Source of the DNA: Arion vulgaris
Lineage: Eukaryota; Mollusca; Gastropoda; Stylommatophora; Arionidae
NCBI GenBank assembly: GCA_020796225.1
Contig: CM036765.1
Span: forward strand, 558,001-622,000
Direction of reading: 5' to 3'
DNA: 64,000 nt
A program made the translations under genes and the position numbers. The number at the start of each line of letters is the position of its first letter. Positions within the stretch are counted from its first letter, which is position 1. Positions 44,675 through 55,550 of this stretch are shown here, piece by piece. Under the pieces are notes generated by a model. It was given only the letters and a program-made list of their open reading frames with translations. It did not search any database and was not told the DNA's origin.

Positions 44675-44940
44675 GTCTAGATGTACTAAGGACGGTAAAT
44701 TGAAACATTGACAGATATATAGCTGATTGAATGATTGATAGGACGCAGTAAATTCTCAATAAAAGCACTTCGGTAAATAACCACGTGTGCTTCGATCTCT
44801 TGCTGACACAAAAATATATCTGAACAAGTGCATGAACTACACAGCACCGGCGAAATTCTCCTATATAATTTTGAGGATGAAGAAAATATGTATAAATGTT
44901 AGTCTTTAATTGGTATTACTAATTTTGTGACTAACGACTT

Positions 44941-47900
44941 GAAAATCAGGAGTAAGATATAAATATCAGCTTAACAATGGTTCCCCCTCCCCCATCTATA
45001 AAGAAGTAAATGGTGGAAGAGAAAAATCAGGAGTAAGATATAAATATCAGCTTAACAATGGTTCCCCCTCCCCATCTATAAAGAAGTCAATGGTGGAAGA
45101 GAAAAATCAGGAGTAAGATATAAATATCAGCTTAACAATGGTTCCCCCTCCCCATCTATAAAGAAGTAAATGGTGGAAGAGAAAATCAGGAGTAAGATAT
45201 AAATATCAGCTTAACAATGGTTCCCCCTCCCCATCTATAAAGAAGTAAATGGTGGAAGAGAAAATCAGGAGTAAGATATAAATATCAGCTTAACAATGGT
45301 TCCCCCTCTCCCCATCTATAAAGAAGTCAATGGTGGAAGAGAAAAATCAGGCGTAAGATATAAATATCAGCTTAACAATGGTTCCCCCTCTCCCCATCTA
45401 TAAAGAAGTCAATGGTGGAAGAGAAAAATCAGGCGTAAGATATAAATATCAGCTTAACAATGGTTCCCCCTCCCCATCTATAAAGAAGTAAATGGTGGAA
45501 GAGAAAATCAGGAGTAAGATATAAATATCAGCTTAACAATGGTTCCCCTCTCCCATCTATAAAGAAGTCAATGGTGGAAGAGAAAAATCAGGCGTAAGAT
45601 ATAAATATCAGCTTAACAATGGTTCCCCCTCTCCCCATCTATAAAGAAGTCAATGGTGGAAGAGAAAAATCAGGCGTAAGATATAAATATCAGCTTAACA
45701 ATGGTTCCCCCTCCCCATCTATAAAGAAGTCAATGGTGGAAGAGAAAAATCAGGCGTAAGATATAAATATCAGCTTAACAATGGTTCCCCCTCTATAAAG
45801 AAGTAAATGGTGGAAGAGAAAATCAGGAGTAAGATATAAATATCAGCTTAACAATGGTTCCCCCTCCCCCATCTATAAAGAAGTCAATGGTGGAAGAGAA
45901 AAATCAGGCGTAAGATATAAATATCAGCTTAACAATGGTTCCCCCTCCCCCATCTATAAAGAAGTCAATGGTGGAAGAGAAAATCAGGAGTAAGATATAA
46001 ATATCAGCTTAACAATGGTTCCCCCTCCCCCATCTATAAAGAAGTCAATGGTGGAAGAGAAAAATCAGGCGTAAGATATAAATATCAGCTTAACAATGGT
46101 TCCCCCTCCCCCATCTATAAAGAAGTCAATGGTGGAAGAGAAAAATCAGGCGTAAGATATAAATATCAGCTTAACAATGGTTCCCCCTCCCCCATCTATA
46201 AAGAAGTCAATGGTGGAAGAGAAAATCAGGAGTAAGATATAAATATCAGCTTAACAATGGTTCCCCCTCTCCCCATCTATAAAGAAGTCAATGGTGGAAG
46301 AGAAAAATCAGGAGTAAGATATAAATATCAGCTTAACAATGGTTCCCCTCCCCATCTATAAAGAAGTCAATGGTGGAAGAGAAAATCAGGAGTAAGATAT
46401 AAATATCAGCTTAACAATGGTTCCCCTCCCCATCTATAAAGAAGTCAATGGTGGAAGAGAAAATCAGGAGTAAGATATAAATATCAGCTTAACAATGGTT
46501 CCCCCTCCCCCATCTATAAAGAAGTCAATGGTGGAAGAGAAAATCAGGAGTAAGATATAAATATCAGCTTAACAATGGTTCCCCCTCCCCCATCTATAAA
46601 GAAGTCAATGGTGGAAGAGAAAAATCAGGAGTAAGATATAAATATCAGCTTAACAATGGTTCCCCCTCTATAAAGAAGTCAATGGTGGAAGAGAAAAATC
46701 AGGAGTAAGATATAAATATCAGCTTAACAATGGTTCCCCCTCTCCCCATCTATAAAGAAGTCAATGGTGGAAGAGAAAAATCAGGAGTAAGATATAAATA
46801 TCAGCTTAACAATGGTTCCCCTCCCCATCTATAAACAAGTCAATGGTGGAAGAGAAAAATCAGGAGTAAGATATAAATATCAGCTTATCAATGGTTCCCC
46901 CTCCCCATCTATAAAGAAGTCAATGGTGGAAGAGAAAATCAGGAGTAAGATATAAATATCAGCTAACAATGGTTCCCCTCCCCATCTATAAAGAAGTCAA
47001 TGGTGGAAGAGAAAATCAGAGTAAGATATAAATATCAGCTTAACAATGGTTCCCCCTCCCCCATCTATAAAGAAGTCAATGGTGGAAGAGAAAAATCAGG
47101 CGTAAGATATAAATATCAGCTTAACAATGGTTCCCCCTCTCCCCATCTATAAAGAAGTCAATGGTGGAAGAGAAAAATCAGGAGTAAGATATAAATATCA
47201 GCTTAACAATGGTTCCCCCTCTCCCCATCTATAAAGAAGTCAATGGTGGAAGAGAAAAATCAGGCGTAAGATATAAATATCAGCTTAACAATGGTTCCCC
47301 CTCTCCCCATCTATAAAGAAGTCAATGGTGGAAGAGAAAAATCAGGAGTAAGATATAAATATCAGCTTAACAATGGTTCCCCCTCTCCCCATCTATAAAG
47401 AAGTCAATGGTGGAAGAGAAAAATCAGGAGTAAGATATAAATATCAGCTTAACAATGGTTCCCCCTCCCCATCTATAAAGAAGTCAATGGTGGAAGAGAA
47501 AATCAGGAGTAAGATATAAATATCAGCTTAACAATGGTTCCCCCTCCCCATCTATAAAGAAGTCAATGGTGGAAGAGAAAAATCAGGCGTAAGATATAAA
47601 TATCAGCTTAACAATGGTTCCCCCTCCCCCATCTATAAAGAAGTCAATGGTGGAAGAGAAAAATCAGGAGTAAGATATAAATATCAGCTTAACAATGGTT
47701 CCCCCTCCCCCATCTATAAAGAAGTCAATGGTGGAAGAGAAAATCAGAGTAAGATATAAATATCAGCTTAACAATGGTTCCCCCTCCCCCATCTATAAAG
47801 AAGTCAATGGTGGAAGAGAAAATCAGGAGTAAGATATAAATATCAGCTTAACAATGGTTCCCCCTCCCCATCTATAAAGAAGTCAATGGTGGAAGAGAAA

Positions 47901-48376
47901 ATCAGGGTAAGATATAAATATCAGCTTAACAATGGTTCCCCCTCTCCCCATCTATAAAGAAGTCAATGGTGGAAGAGAAAAATCAGGAGTAAGATATAAA
48001 TATCAGCTTAACAATGGTTCCCCCTCCCCATCTATAAAGAAGTAAATGGTGGAAGAGAAAATCAGGAGTAAGATATAAATATCAGCTTAACAATGGTTCC
48101 CCTCCCCATCTATAAAGAAGTCAATGGTGGAAGAGAAAATCAGGAGTAAGATATAAATATCAGCTTAACAATGGTTCCCCCTCCCCATCTATAAAGAAGT
48201 CAATGGTGGAAGAGAAAAATCAGGAGTAAGATATAAATATCAGCTTAACAATGGTTCCCCCTCCCCATCTATAAAGAAGTCAATGGTGGAAGAGAAAATC
48301 AGGAGTAAGATATAAATATCAGCTTAACAATGGTTCCCCCTCCACCCATCTATAAAGAAGTCAATGGTGGAAGAGA
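44941..48376. repeat. ~80-bp satellite array, about 43 units
   Basis: Units of AATCAGGAGTAAGATATAAA / TATCAGCTTAACAATGGTTC / CCCCTCCCCCATCTATAAAG / AAGTCAATGGTGGAAGAGAA vary from about 72 to 82 bp, mainly by the length of the C/T run and of the A run. Base variants (GAGTAAG/GCGTAAG, AGTCAATG/AGTAAATG) are distributed in blocks. Part of the unit resembles the 3' end of the non-LTR element at 52718-53324. Confidence 0.98.
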
Positions 48377-49490
48377 GGGCTTCTTTTATGTGCTCAACTT
48401 GAACACGGGACCTACATTTTACCGTTCATCTCCGATAGGAATAGGAACACGATTTCACCTACATTGTGTTCTCTGGACAAATAACCCGATGGCTCCACGA
48501 GGGAACGGACCGAGTGTAGTAGTTTCACCTAGTACAAGGCTCCAGAAAAAAAAAAATCCAAGGAAAAATGGGTTGACCAAAAGAAAAGCTCGTGATCGTC
48601 CACAGTATTATATTCTTGATTTAAAATATAACATCACTCTTTCCACACTTCTATATTACTACTAACTAAGATGTTAGTGAATACAACTAACCTAACACCG
48701 TTGTGATCAATTAGCAACAATATGGATAAATTATTTAATAATGAACTCAGGCTATGCATATATCAATTGAACCTTAGAAATATTCACAGCAATAATCGTT
48801 TTTAACCTGTCATCACAAATTTGATTGTTATAATACACTCTTCCATTTAAGTAGTAAAATTGTTCAAGTTCGATGGAACCAATGGTTGATAATCACTGGA
48901 TGATGATAAGAAGGTTCAGTCCTTTCCTGTTAGATATTGAACGACTTGAACACGGTTGCAGCATCCATCAGGCGGTGGTCGTCATACGTCTGGGTAGACG
49001 TATAAGTCCCTAGTTAGGTTCGAGGTAGTGTCGTCTCTGTCCGTTGAGGCACCGTGGTCTGGTCATCCAAGATGATGATTAATTGTTTCTGTTATCGTAT
49101 ATGAACAGTCTAATCACAGTAAGATTACTCCTATAGCTATAACTACACTTTCTAGTATGAGTTCTGCCTGGTAGAACTATAGTTGATTTCTCACCTCTAG
49201 CAGCAATATACACAAGGATACTTGGAAGGAACAATAAATTGCCAGAAACAATTCCTGAGTCCAACCGAATCTGATTCTCTATCATCTTCTACTTCGCTGT
49301 TTGTTCAACATGATACCTTTATAAATCTCTGAAATAAATCACCATGTTCAATTGTCTTGATAGATTGTCTCACAGACATACCTTCTCAATAACGCCTTTG
49401 AAATCTCTGAATAGTTTTTCCAACGTACTCTCTCATCCAGCTATAATGTGTATCGCTCTGTTTTCTTTTGTTGACTTCCCAAAGCAAGGC
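48377..49490. other. Flank of the satellite; weak repeat similarity only
   Basis: 48376-48440 (TGTGCTCAACTTGAACACGG) is related in inverted orientation to 53950-54000. The rest is unassigned; minus frame 49079-49285 shows no family resemblance. Confidence 0.4.
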
Positions 49491-49494
49491 TCTA

Positions 49495-49755
49495 TAAAAA
49501 TGGCGATATCTTGGTCTTCTGCTCTACTTCCCTTCCATCTTGCTCACATACCTAGGTCTCTGCACAATCTGTTGATGGCTATCCCCTTGTCTTCTGCTCT
49601 ACTTCCCCTCCATCTTGCTCACATACCCAGGTCTCTACACAATCTGTTGATGGCTATCCCCTTGTCTTCTGCTCTACTTCCCTTCCATCTTGCTCACATA
49701 CCCAGGTCTCTACACAATCTGTTAATGGCGATCCCCTTGTCTTCTGCTACCCTAC
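49495..49755. repeat. 75-bp tandem repeat, ~3.4 units
   Basis: TCTTCTGCTCTACTTCCCTT / CCATCTTGCTCACATACC / GGTCTCTACACAATCTGTTG / ATGGCTATCCCCTTG repeats with a 75-bp period. Because 75 is a multiple of three the plus frame at 49344-49793 stays open; I do not regard it as a gene. Confidence 0.95.
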
Positions 49756-49984
49756 AAGTGGGCCGTGTGCAAAAAGTAACCTGGATGGATTGACCGTTAC
49801 CTACTTCACTATGTTGGAGTACGGCTGACCATTTTACCATAAACTGGAGTTTTCAAAGTATGGTTGGCCAGTTGACCACTGTTCCATCCTCTTGTCCTGC
49901 ATAACCTTGTTACACGAGTACCTTCAGAATGTAATTTTCAATGTAATAAATGTTCAGAGAAAGTTATCCATGTGAGATATCTCA

Positions 49985-50320
49985 TCCATCACCAAATAGC
50001 TTGTCCTGAGCAGAACTTTGCCACCCCAACAATCCTCCAGAATTTCTCTTTCGTATAGGCTAGATATCTGCAGCGGTCATGCTCAAACCACCAGTTACAT
50101 CCTGAATCCATCTTCTCCGTGGTCTTCCTCTTCTCTTTGCCGGGATGTCTCCTTCCATGATGGTCTTTTCCAGCCCTGTGTGTCTCTTTATATGTCCAAA
50201 ATACTTTAATTTTCTTATTTAGAGCATCAGCCAGTTTTCTTTGAGTTCTTTCCGCATAGATCTATTTTCTCTTCTCTGTCAATGATGGAGGACTCTTCTG
50301 TAACATTTATATTCAAAAGC
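49985..50320 (-). mobile_element. Non-LTR C-terminus, (CATCAT) family
   Basis: Matches 23612-24060 closely: CACCCCAACAATCCTCCAGA, CCAGTTACATCCTGAATCCA, ATGATGGTCTTTTCCAGCCC. Minus strand. Confidence 0.88.
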
Positions 50321-50569
50321 ACGTATATGTTAGACAATTGCTACGGTCATGAACCAGTATGAGTCACAGCAAGGAAGGAAAGCAATGACAGACTATGTTT
50401 TCCAAGTCTCAGATCCATAAAGGATTATTGTCTAACACATGTTTTTTTTTATATCCGGAGCTTTGTTATGTTGTCATTCATATTACATCTGCAGATGTTG
50501 TAAAGTGTCTGCAGTAACGTGTATTTGCCCTTCTAATTCTTTGTTTAATTTCCATCCTTATGTCGCCCG

Positions 50570-50785
50570 TATGGTGCCGGGGCCCTCAAGGAAGCAAAGA
50601 ATAGTATCACTGCGACCTACAAGGCATGTCGTAAGAGGCGTCTGATGTAGACCCTAGGGATGCTACCCTAGTAAATAAAAAGCAGCGCAGAAATCGGATG
50701 TGCTAACCTACTTGTAGGCGCATACCTGACACAACGTACAATCGCTCTTAGACTCAGATCACATACAAATCACACAGTGGTTTAC
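50570..50785 (+). repeat. Diverged relative of repeat X
   Basis: Shares GGCATGTCGTAAGAGGCG and GCAGAAATCGGATG with repeat X but differs in between. Confidence 0.45.
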
Positions 50786-51149
50786 AAGTGGTCGATATGG
50801 AGCGTTCGAAGAAGAAACAGATCATTATGTTCCCATCTAAAGAAACAGCTGCATCATTTTTGACTCCCTAGTCTACAAAGCTGAAAATGGTTACCTGTAC
50901 TTTCTGAGCTGGTAGTGGTGAGGGAGGAAGAGAAAATTAGACTAGAAAATTAGAACTGTCGTTGGAACTACTATAGAAGTTCACCATCAATGACACTTTC
51001 AGCTGGCCTCCAGATAACTGAAACGGACCTTTGCTCACGAACTGAGTGTAACAATGTCGACTCTAATGCACTGTCCATGTTATTTTATTTTTGTTAACAA
51101 TAATATATCTGATATCAAACTACGGGTCAAATGCGCAAATCTAGTGAAA
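50786..51149. other. No recognised feature
   Basis: Unassigned sequence. Confidence 0.4.
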
Positions 51150-51243
51150 CGTATTTTTTTCGATCCAGAAGCACTTGAGCTTTTCAGCTCTTCGGCTCGG
51201 TGCCATGGACATCGTAACCCTTCGGTTCCGTGCCACGAACACT
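51150..51243 (-). mobile_element. SINE S2, truncated copy 3
   Basis: 3' half only (TTCGATCCAGAAGCACTTGA, GCTCTTCGGCTCGGTGCCAT) abutting E1 copy 2, so the head is missing. Confidence 0.85.
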
Positions 51244-53480
51244 ATTCAAGATCCTACCCCACCTCCACGTGGTGACCCTGGAAACAGACAGTGAATCACG
51301 TCTGGCTAAGCGGGTAGGGATCGAAGGAGAGCTACAGGTAGTGGTAGTAGTGCAAACACGGAAAAGTAATGCAAGTCCAAAATCCCTGAACAAAATGCAC
51401 GCATCTCCTGGCCGATGTCCGACGAAAATTTGTCCAAATAGTTGCTGAAACGTAAGAAACAGTAGTGTACGTGTCGTCTGTGAACGAATCATAACTACCC
51501 CGGAGTAAATGGCCGCAAAAAAATTGCCAGCTGTGAGGAAAGAATCAATGAAATCGATGCGTAACAAATCAACGGTCTCGGCAATTGTCTCTCAAAACAC
51601 GGTAACGTATCGTGTCGACACATGGGAAGATTGCGGTAAACTCCGTATAAGAGGCCAAGCGCAGATAGATCTATTGGGTAAAGTTGGCCGAGCGCAAAAT
51701 TTAAGTTGCGCTTATAGCGCCTAATGAAACGACCCTCTATATTAGTTGTGCGTGGTCCCAGTCCAGTCTTTCCCGGGGCCATGGAAAATGCAGAGTAGAA
51801 ACTACTAAGGTTTGGAAATTACCAAGTGCCGACAGGCGTCTCAAAAAGGCTGAGAATGTTCCTACTCCGGAATAAACTCAAAGTGGAAAAGTAACGCCGA
51901 CAATGTAAAGATTTGACAGGCTGTCAAAATTCAAACATTGGCGAAGGTCACAACTTTTCACGGTGTGTTATACGAGTAAGAAAAGCTGAACAAATAAACA
52001 TAAACGGATGAGGGGTGCATCCAGAGAAGAGACGTGGACTCACTTGGGGCGTAATTCGAGCGGAGCCCGAGCTGGGGCCCAAATTGAGTTGCGTGTCCTG
52101 ACAGTCTCGAGTAATAGTAAATGTGAGCACGGTGAGAAACCTGATAAACACGGTGAGCAGGCATCAAAGCAGAGCGAACACGCAAAAGGACAATAAACAG
52201 GTGAGCCCACCGGTGGGGTAGCGACAAAAAGACGTAGCAAACGTAGGGGTGAGCGGCCCACCCAAATGTGCAGACAAACTCGAAAACCCAACAGAGGCTT
52301 GAATCCAGTGCAAACGTTCCTACCGAATGGTGATGCACTGTGCACAGTGAGGTAGAAATGGGTAGGTGTCGCCCAGTAGACCAATGTGAGCACAAGTGAA
52401 GAAGAGAAAATGGGCGGGCCCAGTCGGTGGACGAGGGTACAAGCAGAAATGGGTAAGGGTCACCCAAAAGAAACGCGAGGTGGACAAAACGGTGGCGAGC
52501 CCCGAAGATGGAGTCTCCATCCAGAGAACAATAACCACGTTTTCTCTCGCAGAGTACTACTACTGCCTTGTAGTTAGATTGGGGACAATCAAAAGCTAGC
52601 GGAGAAAACCGTACACAAAACTGGACGGCAGGCAAACCAAGTAGTCCAAAAAAATAAAAGACTGGTAACCTGGGCAGATGGCGCTCAACAACCCGGGAGG
52701 GAAGGTTGTCTAAGGGTCTTCTTCTCTTCCGTCATTTACTTCTATAAAGAAGTGTTGGAGGAGTGGGGGAGGCGCACGTAGTGATCTTGTGTGTGCTTGT
52801 TTTAAGGCACTTTGTAAGCTGCTATTCATTTTCGTAAGGCTGTTCTTGATGCCGTCGCTCCATCTTTGTTGGGCTTCCTATTGCTTTGTACTCATTATAC
52901 TTTTCTGTGTGGCTCTCTGTGGTAGGCGATACCAGGGCATTTTTGTCAGGTGTCCAAACCATTTAATCTGTTGTTCTTTAATGAATTGCATGACTGGTTT
53001 CACATCCAGTCTTCTTCTGATTTCTTCATTTCTAATTTTGTCTCTTGTCACACCTGCAGCTCTTCTAAGACACCTCATCTCTGTCGTTATGATTTTCCGC
53101 TCATTAGCTTCTGTTATTGGCCATGTTTGTCACTGGTAACATAGTGTTGGCCAGAAAATCGTTCTTATGAGATTTGCTTTAGTTGTTAGCGGTATCTCTT
53201 TATGTGACAACAGTGGTGTTAACTGTCCCAGTACCTGGTTAGCTTTTGTGCAACGATTGCTGATTTCGCTATCGATACTTCTATCTGCTGTGAAAATTGC
53301 TCCTAAGTATTTGGTCTCAATTGTTTGTCTAAGGGTAGCTACCATAAAAGAAAATAGCAACCTGCTGCCATGCAGGACAGCCCAAGGCTGCCGGAGAGCG
53401 AACGCAGTAAACGCTGGCTAAAACCGGACACATTGCCAAAGGATAAGCACCAGAGCTCCAAATGCGCTGAAGATGTGACG
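51240..53480 (+). mobile_element. Repeat E1, copy 2, split by a LINE
   Basis: Collinear with copy 1 over 51240-52000 and with copy 3 (58515-59425, inverted) at both ends: shared blocks include CCACCTCCACGTGGTGACCC, GGTAAAGTTGGCCGAGCGCA, GGAATAAACTCAAAGTGGAA, CCAGAGAAGAGACGTGGACT and AGCAACCTGCTGCCATGCAG. Proposed sense strand plus. Conserved frames give SKRLRMFLLRNKLKVEK and GRVHPEKRRGLTWG (compare GRGMHPEKRLGPEMS at 59.15 kb, minus). Interrupted at 52718-53324. The 225-codon frame on the opposite strand (51958-52635) is open but not the conserved one. Function unknown. Confidence 0.75.
52718..53324 (-). mobile_element. Non-LTR C-terminal fragment inside E1, 12-bp duplication
   Basis: 607 bp flanked by TTGTCTAAGGGT at 52706-52717 and 53325-53336. 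Minus strand encodes TIETKYLGAIFTADRSIDSE, NRCTKANQVLGQLTPLLSHK, ERKIITTEMRCLRRAAGVTR, KEQQIKWFGHLTKMPWYRLP and ends EVNDGREEE with a GAAGAAG tail. 5'-truncated; one frame change near 53130. Confidence 0.93.
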
Positions 53481-54115
53481 AAACACACACATGCTAAGGC
53501 TGCATGAATCAAATTTCCGCATGAATAAGAATTTATGGGAAAATTTGGTACATCAGTCTAAGCGTGATCTGAGAGATAGATATATCAAACTACTGTTCGT
53601 TAGTAAATCCAACTTAATGAAGCAAGTGATGTTTCTGAAAGCTGTATCATTAAGATTAACAATCTGAGAAGAGTGAAAGTATCAATTGTTTCCCCCGAAA
53701 CGAAATATCTGCTCTCCGTAATTTCGTTACTTTAGAATGTATTCATTAATGTATTATATAAATGGTTTTCAAAGTGATTAATAATTATTAAGACAGCGGT
53801 CTTTTAGTTGTAAGAACATGGGTACAGAAGTAGCCGGTTTGTGTCCCACGTGGAATGATCTGGATATTTTCAAGTTACCCTGCTGGATATTATACAGTTT
53901 CCAGTTATTTCCGTTTGATCTCATTCTTGGTTAGATTCTAGTCATATCGGAGACGGACGATATAACTTAGGTTCCGTGTTCAAGTTGAGCACATTTTAAA
54001 AAAGCCATGACATTTTATAACATATAAGAGAAGGTTACAAAATCATTGTCCTAGTAAAAATCATGAATAAAAATAAAACTCATAGAAAATGTTGACCATC
54101 CTGCTCACACACTTA
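53481..54115. other. Weak SINE-like debris
   Basis: GGTACAGAAGTAGCCGGTTTG near 53820-53850 and the CTTGAACACGG-related text near 53950-54000 look like old repeat copies; nothing coding. Confidence 0.35.
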
Positions 54116-54245
54116 CGAGGGCCCCCCAGGCCGATACTACATAGTTTGTGCAATGTAGCCCAAGACTTTCCCGTGTGAGAAAGAAATCGGAATACATTGT
54201 TATTACCCAAGAGCTGTTATTATTATGGTAATATCAATCAGCTCA
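54116..54245 (+). repeat. Dispersed repeat R2, copy 2
   Basis: Shares TAGTTTGTGCAATG and GTGTGAGAAAGAAATCGGAA with 18780-18905. Confidence 0.55.
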
Positions 54246-54650
54246 AGAATGATGACAGTAAGTCGTCACTTTTAGCGTGACATCCTTATCTATTCTCGCA
54301 ATTCCAACAAAACAAATTCGAACAATTCATTAACATTCTTCGTCGGAATCTTGATCTTATGACGACGCCTACAGTTGCTTAGAATATGGGAAGACAGTGT
54401 GAGTGAGATGAGCGGGGAAAACAACACAAAAACAATGTAAGTAAGTTGCAATATTAAACAAGGTCGTAGAAACAGCTTGTTCGATGCTAATTCATTTCGT
54501 ACATAAATGCTGGAAAATTAACAATTGACAGACGACTTATGTCTGCAAGTTGAAGTAAACAACTCGAGTATCGCACGTTTTCAACATAATCGATTACGAC
54601 CTGAGCTGTAGCACAAACTAGCAGATGACGTTGCAGATGTTGACGATTGC
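54246..54650. other. No recognised feature
   Basis: Unassigned. Confidence 0.4.
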
Positions 54651-54659
54651 GTTGGATTT

Positions 54660-55005
54660 TAAGCAGGAGTCATCATCATCAGGTGCGTCTCCACATCGAA
54701 GGTTAGCTGCAATGAATCTCCAGCATCCTGTCTTTCGCCTTGGTGTTGCACACTGCCAGACTGTAACCTGTCCATTTCTTAAAGTTTCCTCCCACTTATC
54801 TCTCGGTCTTCCTCTTGCTCTTCTCCCTCAACTTTCCCTCTAGTAAATATTTTATCATGGTGTCATGCCTTTTTATGTGCCCAAAATACTTTACTTGTCT
54901 GAATTTTATTTCTCTTAATAATTGTTTCTTCATGCCTAGTTTTCCTAAAACTTGTTTATTTGTCTGTTTTTCTGTCCATGAAACTCTGAAGCAGGAGTGT
55001 ACCTG
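54660..55005 (-). mobile_element. Non-LTR C-terminal fragment
   Basis: Minus strand encodes MDRKTNKQVLGKLGMKKQLL, REIKFRQVKYFGHIKRHDTM and a CGDAPDDDD end over a CATCATCATCAGG tail at 54670. Confidence 0.82.
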
Positions 55006-55244
55006 TATATTGCCATCTTCGTTAGGAGAATCACCGGATATGTGGAAATGATTGCAAGATGCAATCTAGATCTTCGGTAAACTTGTTTCGTCTGACCATT
55101 TGCTGCAAATTTCAATTAAAACACGACCACTTCCATTTGATATGTGATACGACATTGAATCGTCCATTTTGCAAGTAAGCGTCTACATGAAACATTTTGT
55201 TGGATGACTTGGCAGTAAAACGCATGATGCGATGTTGTTTTTCA

Positions 55245-55345
55245 TACATCTCATCATCATCCGGTGCCGTGCCGGCTGGCGTAGACGATCATGGATCTCC
55301 ACAAATCTCTGTCGTTGATGTTTGCTATCAACTCAGATGTTGACG
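55245..55345 (-). mobile_element. Non-LTR 3' end with (CATCAT) tail
   Basis: CATCATCATCCGGTGCCG and GGCTGGCGTAGACGATCATG correspond, reversed, to the GCCTACGCCAGCCGGCACCT end at 42655. Confidence 0.7.
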
Positions 55346-55550
55346 CCCCACCGTGCCATGAAGTCAGGCTATCCAAAATGTTCAACCATAAAGTTAAGAC
55401 ATCGGGAAAGAACAGACGACATTGTGAGTACCGATATGCCAGATGTACATCACTATCCGTGACGCCAGTCATGCACGGTTCATGTTGAGCTGTTACTCCA
55501 TTCACACCATGCACGGGTGATGACAGATTGCAAGAAATAAACAATTAGTA

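Noticed and set aside
44941..48376. CRISPR array
   Set aside because: Units are contiguous tandem repeats without unique spacers, in a eukaryotic context.
48330..48665. 111-codon frame beginning MVPPPPIYKEVNGGRE
   Set aside because: Its start is the last satellite unit; the rest matches nothing and lacks conservation evidence.
49344..49793. 149-codon frame with LLPFHLAHIPRSLHNLLMAI repeats
   Set aside because: A 75-bp tandem repeat keeps the frame open; no family match, no splice or start context.
51958..52635. 225-codon minus-strand ORF, the longest in the window
   Set aside because: It is antisense to the frame conserved between E1 copies; its own reading is only partly shared with copy 3 and looks compositional (Ser/Leu/His/Tyr-rich).
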